A stretch of DNA of 64,000 nucleotides, taken from positions 23,616,208-23,680,207 of the forward strand of contig CM077151.1 of the NCBI GenBank assembly GCA_039583875.1, read 5' to 3'. The first letter of the stretch is position 1. Each line of letters starts with the position of its first letter. This DNA is from Platanthera guangdongensis (lineage: Eukaryota > Streptophyta > Magnoliopsida > Asparagales > Orchidaceae). The notes below the pieces were generated by a model. It made no database searches, was not told the origin of the DNA, and was given only the letters and a program-made list of their open reading frames with translations. The position numbers were made by a program, and so were the translations under genes. Positions 54,399-64,000 of the stretch are shown piece by piece.

Positions 54399-55330
54399 CT
54401 AAGAAGTAGGTGGGGGCAGCGGATCACAAGGGACGGGAGGAGGCAACATAGAAGGAGATGGAATAGGCAAAGGAACAGAAGGAGGAGAACTGACTTCCAT
54501 AGTACTTGTCTCCCCCTGAGAAGAGGTCCCATAATAGGCCTCTGATTCCCGGAAGATGGCATTCATAGTAACTAATGTCTGCTTGGTAATAGAATGAAAG
54601 CATTTATAACCCTTATGTGTAAGAGAGTAGTCAATAAAGGCACATTTTAGAGAGCGGGGATCAAGCTTGGTCTTAGGATGAGCGTGGACAAAACATACAC
54701 ATTCAAAGACCCGAGGAGAGAGGGAAGTGGGACGAACCCCCGGCGTGGTCAGAGGAGTATGGAACCCAAGAACATGTGTAGGAAATTGATTGATGAGGTA
54801 GACAGCGTGAGAACGGCATCGCCTCAATAATATTTTGGGAGATGCATCCGGAGGAGAAGACACCGAGTCACTTCAAGGAGGTGCCGATTCTTGCGCTCAG
54901 CCACCCCATTCTGAGCAGGAGTGTAAATACAGGAGGTTTGATGTATGATGTTGAGATCACTCAGATATTTCTCAAGGCGGACGTCAATATACTCACGGTC
55001 ATTGTCATTACATAAGATCTTAATGATAGCACCATATTGGGTAGTGACCATCCTATGAAAGCGTTGAAAGAGATAAAACACATTGCTTTTATGTTTCATT
55101 AAATAAACTCAGGTACAACGTGAGTAACAATCAATAAAGAAAACAAACCAAGAACAACCAGAAATAGAAGCAGTATGACTGGCTCAAACATCAGTATGAA
55201 TAACAGTAAACGGAACTGAGTTACGAGGAGATATAAGAGGAAGAGAACTACGATGATGTTTAGCAAGTTCACATACATCACAATGAAAACCATAAAACAA
55301 AGTAGAAGAAATATCAGGAAGCAACAACTT
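54399..55330 (-). pseudogene. C1 integrase
   Basis: Minus strand: HCDVCELAKHHRSSLPL (pre-integrase Cys pair), VIHTDVW, CNDNDREYIDVRLEKYLSDL, NIIHQTSCIYTPAQNGVAER, KNRHLLEVTR, FECVCFVHAHPKTKLDPRSL, then a Pro/Ser-rich linker (54540-54400). One of several frame breaks lies near 55100. The D, D, E pattern is recognisable. Confidence 0.88.
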
Positions 55331-55444
55331 TATAATAATGATAGGAGGTCTCCTAGTCGACAATGTCAGGAATCCAGCTCATAGGAAAGAGCGCAATGAA
55401 AAACTTTTGGAGTCGGCGTGATGCTTGATGAAGTGGAGGAAAAG

Positions 55445-55790
55445 GGATCAGAGCAAATCACCGTCCCCGTCTTCAGGTCCTGAAAAAGACAAGAGGTAGG
55501 AAAAAGTCACTGAGCAATTCATAGAGTTAGTCAGAAGATTGCGAATGAAGGCAGGAACATGAAGAACAGAGGAGAGAGTAAGGGAGGAGTATGGAATGGA
55601 GCCTTTCCCAACAATGGGAGATAGCAATCCATCTATAATGCTCACTTTGTCTCTGCCAGACAGAGAGGTGTAGGAAACAAAACTGGTGGTTGATCCAGTT
55701 ATGTGATATGTGGCTCCAGAATCAATGATCCACTGAGAGGATAGGTGGGAGGAAGCAGAGTGAACACCTGCCGGACCCTGGGGAGTATGG
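55445..55790 (-). pseudogene. C1 aspartic protease
   Basis: Minus strand after gag: QWIIDSGATYHITGSTTSFV (DSG active site), KVSIIDGLLSPIVGKGSIPY and SSVLHVPAFIRNLLT. This is the usual copia protease. Confidence 0.85.
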
Positions 55791-55825
55791 GAAGAGAAGG
55801 TGGAACCAGACAGCTCGGCAGGAGA

Positions 55826-56893
55826 TCAATGCATCATCCGGCGAAACGCCAGATTTTCTTCAGCCAAAAGAGTGGGTGCGGCCGCGATGGAATCCAGTGA
55901 ATGATGAACAGAGGTATCATCCACAACATCTGACAAGTGAACCGATCTGAACAGAGAGGAATGATGTTGGGGGCGACCAACCCCACGGCCACCACGAAGT
56001 GCAAGGCCGCCTCGGGGAGAAGGAAAACCATGGAGCTTGAAGCAGATATCGCTAGTATGGTGGGCCTTCCCATAATAATCACAGACAAGGTGTTCTTTCT
56101 CCGCAGACTTCAATCTTGTGTCACGAGCAGGACGAACCCCATTCTGAGAAAGAGTTACAAGAGCAGATCCCTCGGTGACCGAGTCTGGAAGGAGAGTCAG
56201 GCGGCGGTCGAATTCCTGCTGGACAAGGTTGTACATCTCGGGCAAAGAGGGAAGAGGGGAGCGTCCAAGGATCTGAATATTGATCGAATCAAAATCCTGA
56301 TGTAAGCAATGAAGGAACTCAAAGATGTGATTGTGTTCTTCCCATGCGCGCACCAGCATCTCATCTTCTGGAGACACGAGGGTCAGAGAATCAAAGTGAT
56401 CATACTCCTGATAAAGTTTGGTGAACTCCGAGTAGTAGGCAGAGGAATGTCGATCACTCTGTTGCGGGAGGAACAACCTGTGTCGAAGTTGGTAGATCTG
56501 AGCTGCATTACCAAGGCATGAGCAGGTAGTCTTTGTGCGCTTCCAAATATTTGTTGTCGTATCCAAGAAGAGATAATTCGGTGTGATGAGCTCCGTCATA
56601 GAATTAGGCAACCAAGACATCACCTGGGAGTTCTCGGACTCCCACTCAAGCCACTCAGGAGAAGAAACATACGGAGCCTTCAGCGTGCCACTGACATAAC
56701 CAAACAGTCGACGGCTTTTGAGAGCAAGAATGATAGAGCGAGCCCACAGGAGGTAGTTGGAATCATCCAATTTCATAGTGGTGATTTGAGGAGTGTCGTG
56801 ATCGGAATTGACACGGCAAGATCGCATGAAGGCCGGAGTAGGAGAAGCCGCTCCACCGGAAGACAAGGTTGTAGAGGAATCACTTCCAGCCAT
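55826..56893 (-). CDS. C1 gag (356 codons, then a single stop)
   Basis: From ATG at 56893 (MAGSDSSTTLSSGGAASPTP), about 420 bp after the primer site: TTMKLDDSNYLLWARSIILA, EWESENSQVMSWLPNSM, YSEFTKLYQEYDHFDSLTLV, and a CCHC-type knuckle region CDYYGKAHHTSDICFKLHG (first Cys pattern altered), then a Gly/Arg-rich stretch. Open to TGA at 55828, after which the same frame continues into protease. Copia gag and pol are normally one frame, so this stop is probably a lesion. Related to C3 gag at 8740-9563. Confidence 0.85.
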   Translation of the reverse strand: MAGSDSSTTLSSGGAASPTPAFMRSCRVNSDHDTPQITTMKLDDSNYLLWARSIILALKSRRLFGYVSGTLKAPYVSSPEWLEWESENSQVMSWLPNSMTELITPNYLFLDTTTNIWKRTKTTCSCLGNAAQIYQLRHRLFLPQQSDRHSSAYYSEFTKLYQEYDHFDSLTLVSPEDEMLVRAWEEHNHIFEFLHCLHQDFDSINIQILGRSPLPSLPEMYNLVQQEFDRRLTLLPDSVTEGSALVTLSQNGVRPARDTRLKSAEKEHLVCDYYGKAHHTSDICFKLHGFPSPRGGLALRGGRGVGRPQHHSSLFRSVHLSDVVDDTSVHHSLDSIAAAPTLLAEENLAFRRMMH

Positions 56894-57330
56894 AAAGAAA
56901 CCCTGAATAGAAATCGAGGGAGCACAAAAAATATCACAACGGATATCAAAGAAGGGGGCTGCCCACATAGACAGAGGGGAAGAACCCGCATACCCAAGAG
57001 AGGGCAAGGAATGGCGAGAAAAAGAAAAGGAAATGCCCAAAACACACGGAGATCAAGCCCCATATGACCAACGGCCCTAGAGAAAGAGAGAAAGGGGGCG
57101 GAGGGGAGGGGTGGGCGCTGGAGAGAAAAACGGGGCGGAGGCGGAGCGGCGGCCGCTGAAGAGGAAGAGGGCAGAGGTGGATCGACGGCCACTGGAGAGC
57201 AAGAGGGGTGGAGGTGGAGCAGCGGGTGACTGGCGCTGGCGAGCAACGGTGGAGAGGCGGAGGATCGAGCGCGGGAGACGACGCAGAGCGAGCGGCGAAT
57301 CATGTGAACCATAGACCTGCGTTGATACCA

Positions 57331-57410
57331 TGTTGAGAGGGAAAATAATAATCTTGGATTACAAGGAGCAACCTATATATATATATATATATACATATAT
57401 ATATAGTTAT
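57331..57410 (-). mobile_element. C1 5' LTR (proximal part) with (AT)n
   Basis: Minus strand ends AGATTATTATTTTCCCTCTC + AACA directly before the primer site. Upstream it becomes (AT)n, as in the 3' LTR. The LTR start (TGTTGGAGATAAT...) is not found beyond the GC-rich insert. Confidence 0.7.
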
Positions 57411-57560
57411 ATATACGAGGGACAGTGCATGGGGGCCCCCCGTGCCCCGCGCGACAGTACCTGGCCAGCAACGGCGGGCTTCGCCCACCCCCCACCCACC
57501 CTGACGGGCTTCGCCCACCACCCCCCCCCCCCCCCCGGGGCGGGCTTCGACCACCCCCTC
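57411..57560. repeat. GC-rich module next to (AT)n
   Basis: CGAGGGACAGTGCATGGGGG, GCGCGACAGTACCTGGCC, then GGCGGGCTTCGCCCACC repeated with spacers and a 16-C run (57521-57536). Similar in order to 50344-50470. Frames here are Pro/Arg repeats, not genes. Confidence 0.6.
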
Positions 57561-57659
57561 GGCACAAATGTAACACAAATATGTCAGTAATGTGGCAATG
57601 TGGCATTAACATGACACTTCATTTGCACACAATAGAATGCAGTAATGTGGAACTAATAT

Positions 57660-57735
57660 TGTACAGGTAACAGCAAATTGAATCATTTAACAGCAAGTTG
57701 AATCAATTAAAAGCAAATTGAATCATATGTATGAA
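57660..57735. repeat. 20-bp repeats AGCAAATTGAATCA
   Basis: Three copies of (A)(A)CAGCAA(A/G)TTGAATCA(T/A) at about 57668, 57689 and 57710. The rest of 57561-57840 has no recognised feature. Confidence 0.6.
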
Positions 57736-57839
57736 GAGAATGTAGTTTGAATCACGGATATTTGATGGAATCAATTAATGTTAACACTGATTAGACAAAT
57801 GTGAATCAGTTAATTTTACAAAAATGTCATACTGTTAAA

Positions 57840-59395
57840 ATCCGACCTCGAGCTCATGTCAGTGCTACTGAGTTTGAGAGACTTCTTCTCAGCCCACCTC
57901 CACTCTGTCATCTGAATACGGCTGATGGTTCTCTTCAGTAAATATTAAGGCTCCGATTAGTGCTTCCAAGCAATTTGCCTTCATCACAACTTCTTCAGGT
58001 AGCACGCATGTTGTTACTTAGGGTAAGTAGTTCATCGGCCTATGTGTCACCCATCATATGATTGAGAATTCATGTCCTCTCTCACCTCGAGAAGCAAAGT
58101 TGGTTATCACTTGTGTTTATGGTTGATGGCTCTTCTACTTTAGTTCGTGAAACTGGGGTTGTTACTATCACCTTCATTCTCAGATTAGACGACACTTTCT
58201 ACGTTCTGAATTTTCCTTGCAAATCTATTATCTTTTAGTCACTTTTCCCCAAATAATTACATTGTTTTATCTTATTTTATCACATCACATGTTATTTTCA
58301 GGACCATCAATCGAAGAGGATGATTGCTACTGGGACTGAATGAGGATGCCACTACTACCTAGATAATCTTTCCACTTTCTCATCATCTTCCGTTTTGACT
58401 TCTCTACTTCAATGTAACTCACTTTGTCTCCTTCGTCAGCTCCTAACGTCTTTTTGATCTGAGTTTATTTTAGAATGTGAATCCTACCAATACGGCAAGC
58501 ATCATCATACTAGTTTTCCTTCAAAATTTTATATGACTTTTGTACATCCTTTTAACCTTATTTATTCGGACATCAGGGGTCCTAGTTCCATCAAGTCTGT
58601 TAGTGTAGGAATTCTGTATTTTGTAACTTTTATTGATGATTACACTAGATGTTCTTGGGTGTGTCTTTTAAAAGAATGATTTGAACTATTCTCTATTTTT
58701 TATAAATTTTATAATGAAATTTGCACTCGATTTGGTCTTACCCTATAAATTATATGGATAAATAATGCAAAGGAATACGTGAGCAAGTAATTCTCCTCTT
58801 TTTGCACCTTTAATGACATCATTTATCAGACCATTTTATGGATACATCCCAACAAAATGTAGTGGAGAAATAAAAAATTGTTATCTCCCGAACACTCATA
58901 TATGAAATGAATGTACCCAAATGCAACTAGTGTCATGTGATTCTCATTCCTTGTTATCTCATTAATCATGTCTTATTATATTTTTCAGGGAAAGACATAT
59001 TTCTCTCATCTTCATCCGGATAGTACTTATTTTTCCCACATTTCTCACATGTTTGGTTGAACCGTTTTCGTCCACACACCTGCGTCTGATCGTGACAAAC
59101 TCTCATCTCGTGTCATCAAATGTATTTTCATAGAATATTCTCCTACTAAGAAAGGCTATCGTTATCTTATCTCCAAATATTAATATTTCTTTATTGATGT
59201 CACCTTTTTTGATTACACCTCAAATTTGTCCAATGACGATTGTTCTCTTACAATCGAGATCACTCATCATATTTCTACCACCTCTCTCCCTACCTTTGTA
59301 TCCTCTTTTCATATCATTCATGTTCCTTCACTTGATATCACACACAAGCACCACCTGTTAGACATATACCTCCTCTCTTACTATTTTCTTATTAT
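57840..59395 (+). pseudogene. Decayed copia C5, protease to integrase
   Basis: Across frames: CVTHHMIENSCPLSPR (degraded protease active-site region), the pre-integrase block SSKFYMTFVHPFNLIYSDIR + GPSS, VGILYFVTFIDDYTRCSWVC, INNAKEYVSK, IYQTILWIHPNKM, then FSHISHMFG and IKCIFIEYSPTKKGYRY. Heavily mutated. It continues after the LINE cluster at 62790. Confidence 0.8.
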
Positions 59396-59409
59396 TATCA
59401 TCGAAGTTC

Positions 59410-61656
59410 AATGATGATGAATAAAATGATTTGTAAGAATTGCAAAATCATGACAGGAAAAAATTTGACAAAATAACATAGGTTAGTGGTGTTAGCTGTA
59501 CAAATTAAATATAAAAAATTTAAGGCAAGAACAAAAATATTGCAAAAAATTCGGTGGTGAAACTTGAAGATGGAAAAGCATATTGCTTTCAAGAAGGCAG
59601 GTATGGAACGACTAGTCGATGACCCTTATGTTGATCCTAATGTCTCATGGGAAGTTATATTTTCACATTTAAGTATAAGTGGAAAAAACGTACTTGGAGT
59701 ATCAAAAGGTCGTGCGCCCCCAAATAAAGAATCTTGGTGGTGGAAAGAGTAAGTGCAAGACAAAGTGAGAGCAAAGAGAGTCAGCTATAAATCAATCTAT
59801 GCTTGTAAGAATGATGAAAACTTAGTCAGGTATAAAATCGTCAAAAAAGAAACTAAACAGCTAGTAAGTAAAGCACGAAGTCAAGCTTATGAAGAATTTT
59901 ATAAGTGACTAGATACGAAAGATGGAGAGCGTGACATATATAAAATTGTTCGAGCTAAAGAAAGAAAAACAAGAGATTTAAGTCAAGTAAAATGCATAAA
60001 GAATGAGACATACAGTTTTGACGGTTGATGTGAATATTAAAAAGCGATGGAAAATATACTTTTATCAACTCTATAATGAAACAAAGGACAGTGAATTGAA
60101 CTTTGAAGAATTAAGTAAATCAGAGAAGTATAAGAACATAATGTTTTATCGTAAAATTCAAATATCAGAGGTAAAAGATGTCTTAAATAAGATGAAAAAT
60201 GGAAAGGTGGTTGGGTCAGACGATATACCTATCGAAGTATGAAAATATTTACAAAATGAAGGAATTTTGTGGCTTACATGTTTTTTCAATAAGATACTGA
60301 ACTCAAAGAGAATGTCAGACCAATGGAGAGAAAGTATCTTGGTACCTTTGTATAAGAATAAAGAAGATATACAGAATTGTGTTAATTACAGAGGAATTAA
60401 ATTGATGAGTCATACTATAAAACTATGGGAATGAGTAATAGAAATAAGATTAAGACGAGAGACTAACATCTTGGAGAATCAATTTGGATTCATGTCAGGG
60501 AGGTCGACTATGGAAGCTATACATCTCTTGAGAAGACTCATTGACAACTATCGAGAAAGAAAACAAGATTTGCATATGTTGTTTATTGATCTTGAGAAGG
60601 CTTATGATAAAGTTCCAAGAGAGATCTTATGGAGAATCTTAGAAAAGAAAGGTGTAAATATATAATATATTGACACAATCAAAGATATATATACAAATTT
60701 AGTGACAAGGCTGAGTACATCTGGAGGATTAACATAGGAATTCCCTATCACTGTTGGCTTACATCAAGTTCAGTTTAAAGCCCTTATCCCTTTACCCTCA
60801 TCTTAGATGAGCTCACCAGACATATCCAACAAGCAATACAGTGGTGTTTATTGTTTGCGGGTGATATCGTTTTGGTTAATGAGACGCGCGATGGTGTAAA
60901 CGCAAAACTTGAATCTTGGCGAGATGCTTTAGAAAAGAAGGGTTTTAGGTTGAGCAGAGCAAAGACGGAGTATATGGAGCTTAAATTTAGTAGTGTAAGA
61001 AGGACAAGTGACTTCATTATTAAGTTGGGTGATCAAGATATTTCTGATAGTGAGTGTTTTAAATATCTTGGATCGATAGTTCAAAAAGACGAAGGTATTG
61101 ATAAAGATGTGACACAGAATCCAAGCGGGTTAGTTGAAGTAGAGAGGCACGTCAGGGATCTTATGTGATCGTAAAGTACCACTAAAACTTAAGGGGAAGT
61201 TTTATCGTACTGCAATCAGACCCGCGATGCTCTGTGGTTCTTAGTGTTGGGCAGTGAATTGTGTGCATGAGCAAAAAATGCGAGTTGCAGAGATGAGAAT
61301 GCTTAGGTGGATGTGTGGACACACAAGATTGGATAAAATTAGGAATGAAAATATTAGGGATAGGAGTAGCACCAATTGCAAAGAAGATGCGAGAAACTCG
61401 TCTAAGATGGTTTGGACACGTACAAAGGAGACCATTAGAGGCACCTGTTAGGCGTTGTGAGAGTCTAGTCACTAGGCATGTTAAACGAGGGAAGGGTAGA
61501 ACAATAAAGATTTGGAATGAAACTATAAGGGAAGACATGATATACTTAGCCATTAGTGAGATTATGACAAAAGATCTCTCACAATAGCGACAAAGGATCC
61601 ATATAGTCGACCCCACTATAGTGGGATAAAGGCTTGAATGTTGTTGTTGAATGTTG
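59410..61656 (+). pseudogene. RTE-type LINE copy 1 (5'-truncated)
   Basis: Starts within the endonuclease-RT linker (VLGVSKGRAPPNKESWWWKE; VRAKRVSYKSIYACKNDENL), then RT: ISEVKDVLNKMKNGKVVGSD + [81 protein letters not shown] (FADD motif changed to FAGD) and [19 protein letters not shown]. The 3' tail CCCACTATAGTGGGATAAAG ends in TTG repeats. Several stops. It is flanked by TATCATCGAAGTTC (59396-59409) and TATCATCGAAGTCC (61657-61670), a 14-bp target duplication with one mismatch, within copia C5. Confidence 0.92.
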
Positions 61657-61670
61657 TATCATCGAAGTCC

Positions 61671-61871
61671 TAGTCATTGTGAGAGTTTAGTCACTAGGCA
61701 TGTTAAACGAGAGAGGGGTAGACCAATAAAGACTTAAAATGGAACTATAAGGAAAGACATGATATTCTTAGGCATTAGTGAGATTATGACAAAATATAGG
61801 GCACAATGGCGACAAAGGATCCATATAGCCGACCCCACTATAGTGGGATAAAGGCTTGAGTGTTGTTGTTG
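61671..61871 (+). pseudogene. RTE-type LINE copy 2 (short 3' end)
   Basis: About 200 bp matching the last part of copy 1 (GAGAGT.TAGTCACTAGGCAT ... CACTATAGTGGGATAAAGGC + TTGTTG). Flanked on both sides by TATCATCGAAGTCC (61657-61670, 61872-61885). Confidence 0.88.
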
Positions 61872-61885
61872 TATCATCGAAGTCC

Positions 61886-62775
61886 CGGTTCAGCTTTAAG
61901 CCCTTATCTCTTTACCATTATCTTAGATGAGTTCATCGGTCATATCCAACAAGCAATACCTTAGTGTTTATTATTTGCAAATGATACCATTTTCGTTGGT
62001 GAGACGCATGAGGGTGCAAACGTGAAATTTGAATCTTGGCGAGACACTTTAGAAAAGAAGGTATTTAGATTGAGCTAGGTAAAGGCAGAGTATATGGAGC
62101 TTAAATTTAGCAGTGCAAGAAGGACGGATGACTTCGTCATTAAGTTAGGTGATCAAGATATTTCCCGCAGTGAGTACTTTAAATATCTTGGATCGATAGT
62201 TCAAAACGATGGAGGTGTTGATAAAGGTGTGATACATAGAATCCAAACAAGTTGGTTGAACTGGAGAGACTCGTCGGGAATCTTATGTGATCGTAAAGTA
62301 CCATTAAAACTTAAAGGCAAGTTTACCGTATTGCAATTAGACCAGCAATGCTCTATGGTTATGAGTGTTGGGTAGTGATTTGTGTACATGAACAAAAAAA
62401 GGAGTTGTGGAGATGAAAATGCTTAGGTGTATGTGTGGATATACGAGACTGGCTAAAATTAAGAATGAATGTATCAGAGATAAGACATGAATGGCGCTAA
62501 TGGCAAAGAAGATGTGAGAAGCTCGACTAAGATGGTTTGGACATGTACAAAGGAGACCAGTAGAGAAACCTATTGGGAGTTGTGAGAGTTTAGTCACTAG
62601 GCATGTTAAGCGCGGGAAGGGTGGACCAATAAAGACTTGGAATAAAACTATAAGGAAAGACATGATGCACTTAGGCATTAGCGAGACTATGACTAAAGAT
62701 ATGGCACAATTGCGACAAATGATCCATATAGCCGACCCCACTATAGTGGGATAAAGTCTTGAATGTTGTTGTTGT
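61886..62775 (+). pseudogene. RTE-type LINE copy 3 (5'-truncated)
   Basis: Matches copy 1 from the CAGTTTAAAGCCCTTATC region (about 60767) to the end: LLFANDTIFVGETHEGANVK (FADD changed to FAND), FSSARRTDDFVIKLGDQDIS, DRKVPLKLKGKF and the same 3' tail with TTG repeats. Left flank TATCATCGAAGTCC, right flank TATCGTAGTCATG, a decayed form of the same target. Confidence 0.88.
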
Positions 62776-62789
62776 TATCGTAGTCATGT

Positions 62790-63215
62790 TACTCCCTCTT
62801 TCATAGCTCCTACTCCAGGATCGGACGTTAACTCCCAGGTCAGCTCTCTTCTCTTCAGATAATTCCTTTACCTCAACAGACTTAGATCGGGATGTTCTTA
62901 TTGGTCTGTGGAAGGGGTACGGGGGAGTACACAATATCCTAGTACTAATGTTGTGTTATATGCAAATCTCAGTCCTTACAGGCATGTCTTGGAAATATCT
63001 ACCAGCACCGTCCCTACTACCTAACCATAAAGCTCTTTGTATACTTTATTGAAAAGCGGTTATGGATGAGAAAATCTCTGTCATGGCATCTCAGGGTACT
63101 TGGACATTTGCTCCTACCACACCTGGAGGTGATATTGTTGGTTGTTGATGGATTTTTGAAATCAAGCTTCTTCCTAATAGCACTGTTAGAAAAGCCCATT
63201 TAAAGGCTCATGTTG
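62790..63215 (+). pseudogene. Copia C5 continued, RT N-terminus
   Basis: After the LINE cluster: a Ser/Pro-rich linker, then KAVMDEKISVMASQGTWTFA + PTTPGGDIVGC-WIFEIK and LPNSTVRKAHLKAHVVS, the opening of copia reverse transcriptase. Cut at 63215 by the next LTR. Confidence 0.75.
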
Positions 63216-63237
63216 TTTCTTCTTTTTTCTCTCTTCT

Positions 63238-63357
63238 TGTATTAGTCTCACATCATGTATTAGGATTTCTCTCTTCCTTCTTCTCATATATAAGTGTGTG
63301 TATACCTGTAACTATTACTGGGAAATAGATATACAAGGTTTTGGGCCTATTTCTACA
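63238..63357 (+). mobile_element. Copia LTR (C7), 5'-truncated, with primer site
   Basis: TGTATTAGTCTCACATCATG ... CTCATATATAAG ... ATACAAGGTTTTGGGC ... TTTCTACA, closely parallel to the C2 LTR (TTTAGTCTCACATTATATG, ATACAAGGTTTGAACC, TTTTCTACA). Followed at 63358 by TGGTATCAGAGGCAGG. The rest of the element leaves the window. Confidence 0.75.
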
Positions 63358-63379
63358 TGGTATCAGAGGCAGGTTCCCT

Positions 63380-64000
63380 CTAGCTGCGGACTACCTTTTA
63401 TGTCCGCTCCGCTCTCCTGCGGACTGCCACTCTGTCCGCTCCGGTCTCCTGCGGACTGCCTTTCTGTCCGCTTCTCTGCGGACTGCCTTTTTTGTCCGCC
63501 TTCCCTGCGGACTCCCTTTTTTCTGTCCGCTCGGCTCTCCTGCGGACTGCCTTTCTGTCCGCTCCGGTCTCCTGCGGACTGCCCCTCTGCATCCGCCTCT
63601 CTTCTCTCTCTCTCTGTGGTTCCACCCTCCTCAGGCTTCTTATAGCCATCTTCTGCTCTGACTCGTGGGGCCCACCTCTTCTATCCGCTGCGGGCGTTCC
63701 TTCCTGTCCGCTGAACGCTCTCTTGTGTTCGCTCGAGTCTCTTTGCTCGCGGACTGCTCCACTCTAGCTCGCTCTGCTTCTGTCCGCTCGAGCCTTATTG
63801 CTCGCGGACTCCCTATCCGCAATCTCTTGCGGACTGCTCCTGTCCGCTGCGGACTCTCCTCTTGTCCGTTGCGCGCTCCCTCGCGGACTCCCTATCCGCA
63901 ATCTCTTGCGGACTGCTCCTGTCCGCTGCGGACTCTCCTCTTGTCTGTTGTGCGCTCTTCTTCTCTCTTGCTGCGGACGCTCTCTTTTATAGCATTTTCT
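63380..64000. repeat. CTGCGGACTG/TCTGTCCGCT minisatellite in copia leader
   Basis: Dense repeats of CTCCTGCGGACTGCC-TT-CTGTCCGCT (unit 24-30 bp) fill the leader after the C7 primer site. A longer ~79-bp unit is duplicated at about 63805 and 63884 (CGGACTCCCTATCCGCAATC...). GCGGAC and GTCCGC are complementary, so single strands would fold. Open frames are repeat by-products. Confidence 0.88.

Noticed and set aside
56773..57312. 179-codon Pro/Ser/Leu-rich frame upstream of C1 gag
   Set aside because: Overlaps the C1 leader and gag start in another frame; composition follows the C/T-rich leader.
57077..57612. Pro/Arg/Gly-rich frames near the C1 primer site
   Set aside because: They come from GC-rich leader and module sequence on both strands at once, typical of non-coding GC repeats.

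Overview
This window is nuclear DNA from a flowering plant, probably a eudicot with a large, repeat-rich genome. The evidence is Ty1/copia and Ty3/gypsy polyprotein remnants, initiator-Met-tRNA primer sites (TGGTATCAGAGC type), RTE-type LINEs ending in TTG repeats, PIF/Harbinger, MULE and hAT elements, GT-AG introns, and the exons of one plant gene. No prokaryotic gene, rRNA or tRNA gene is visible. I cannot name the species.

Host gene. Five exons on the minus strand (34864 down to 10641) encode the amino-terminal half of an ATXR2-type SET-domain histone methyltransferase: the zinc-finger (MYND-like) part and the LRYR...LLLEAWKP segment. The exons are intact and their splice phases agree. Four lie within 1.5 kb (34864-33318). 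The fifth (10792-10641) lies beyond an intron of about 22.5 kb made almost entirely of nested transposons. The first exon and the SET core are not found in the window.

Layout. 1-10.6 kb (intron or flank downstream of exon e): gypsy LTR piece with a minisatellite, decayed copia with an inverted RT segment, LTR fragment D1, a long-TIR MULE-like element split by a solo LTR (target duplication ATTAC), and copia gag pieces. 10.8-33.3 kb (giant intron): copia gag; gypsy LTR plus gag (G2); possible antisense exons at 16.4-17.1 kb; gypsy G1 (18658-30411) carrying a hAT element in one LTR and the complete LTR element A (24595-29932, duplication GTATG) in the other; gag-only gypsy G3. Element A also carries a promoter, leader and first-exon fragment that looks like a host SH3P-type gene. 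33.3-34.9 kb: ATXR2 exons. 36.2-44 kb: a MULE with a gene-like insert, LTR fragment D2, a hAT element and a PIF/Harbinger element, all with clear target duplications. 44.1-57.4 kb: copia C1 (minus), with copia C2 in its 3' LTR and the three-LTR chromovirus derivative B in its reverse transcriptase. 57.8-63.2 kb: copia C5, split by three tandem LINE copies. 63.2-64 kb: a copia LTR, primer site and minisatellite leader running off the window.

Most coding matter is therefore transposon pol/gag in various states of decay. The points of most interest are the ATXR2 giant intron, the gene capture in A, a short non-autonomous gypsy group whose only protein is Tyr/Arg/Asp-rich, the rearranged three-LTR element B with a palindromic GC array, and a GC-rich module found twice next to (TA)n. 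Family assignments are from recalled motifs. Element boundaries come from TG...CA ends, terminal inverted repeats and target-site duplications read directly in the sequence.
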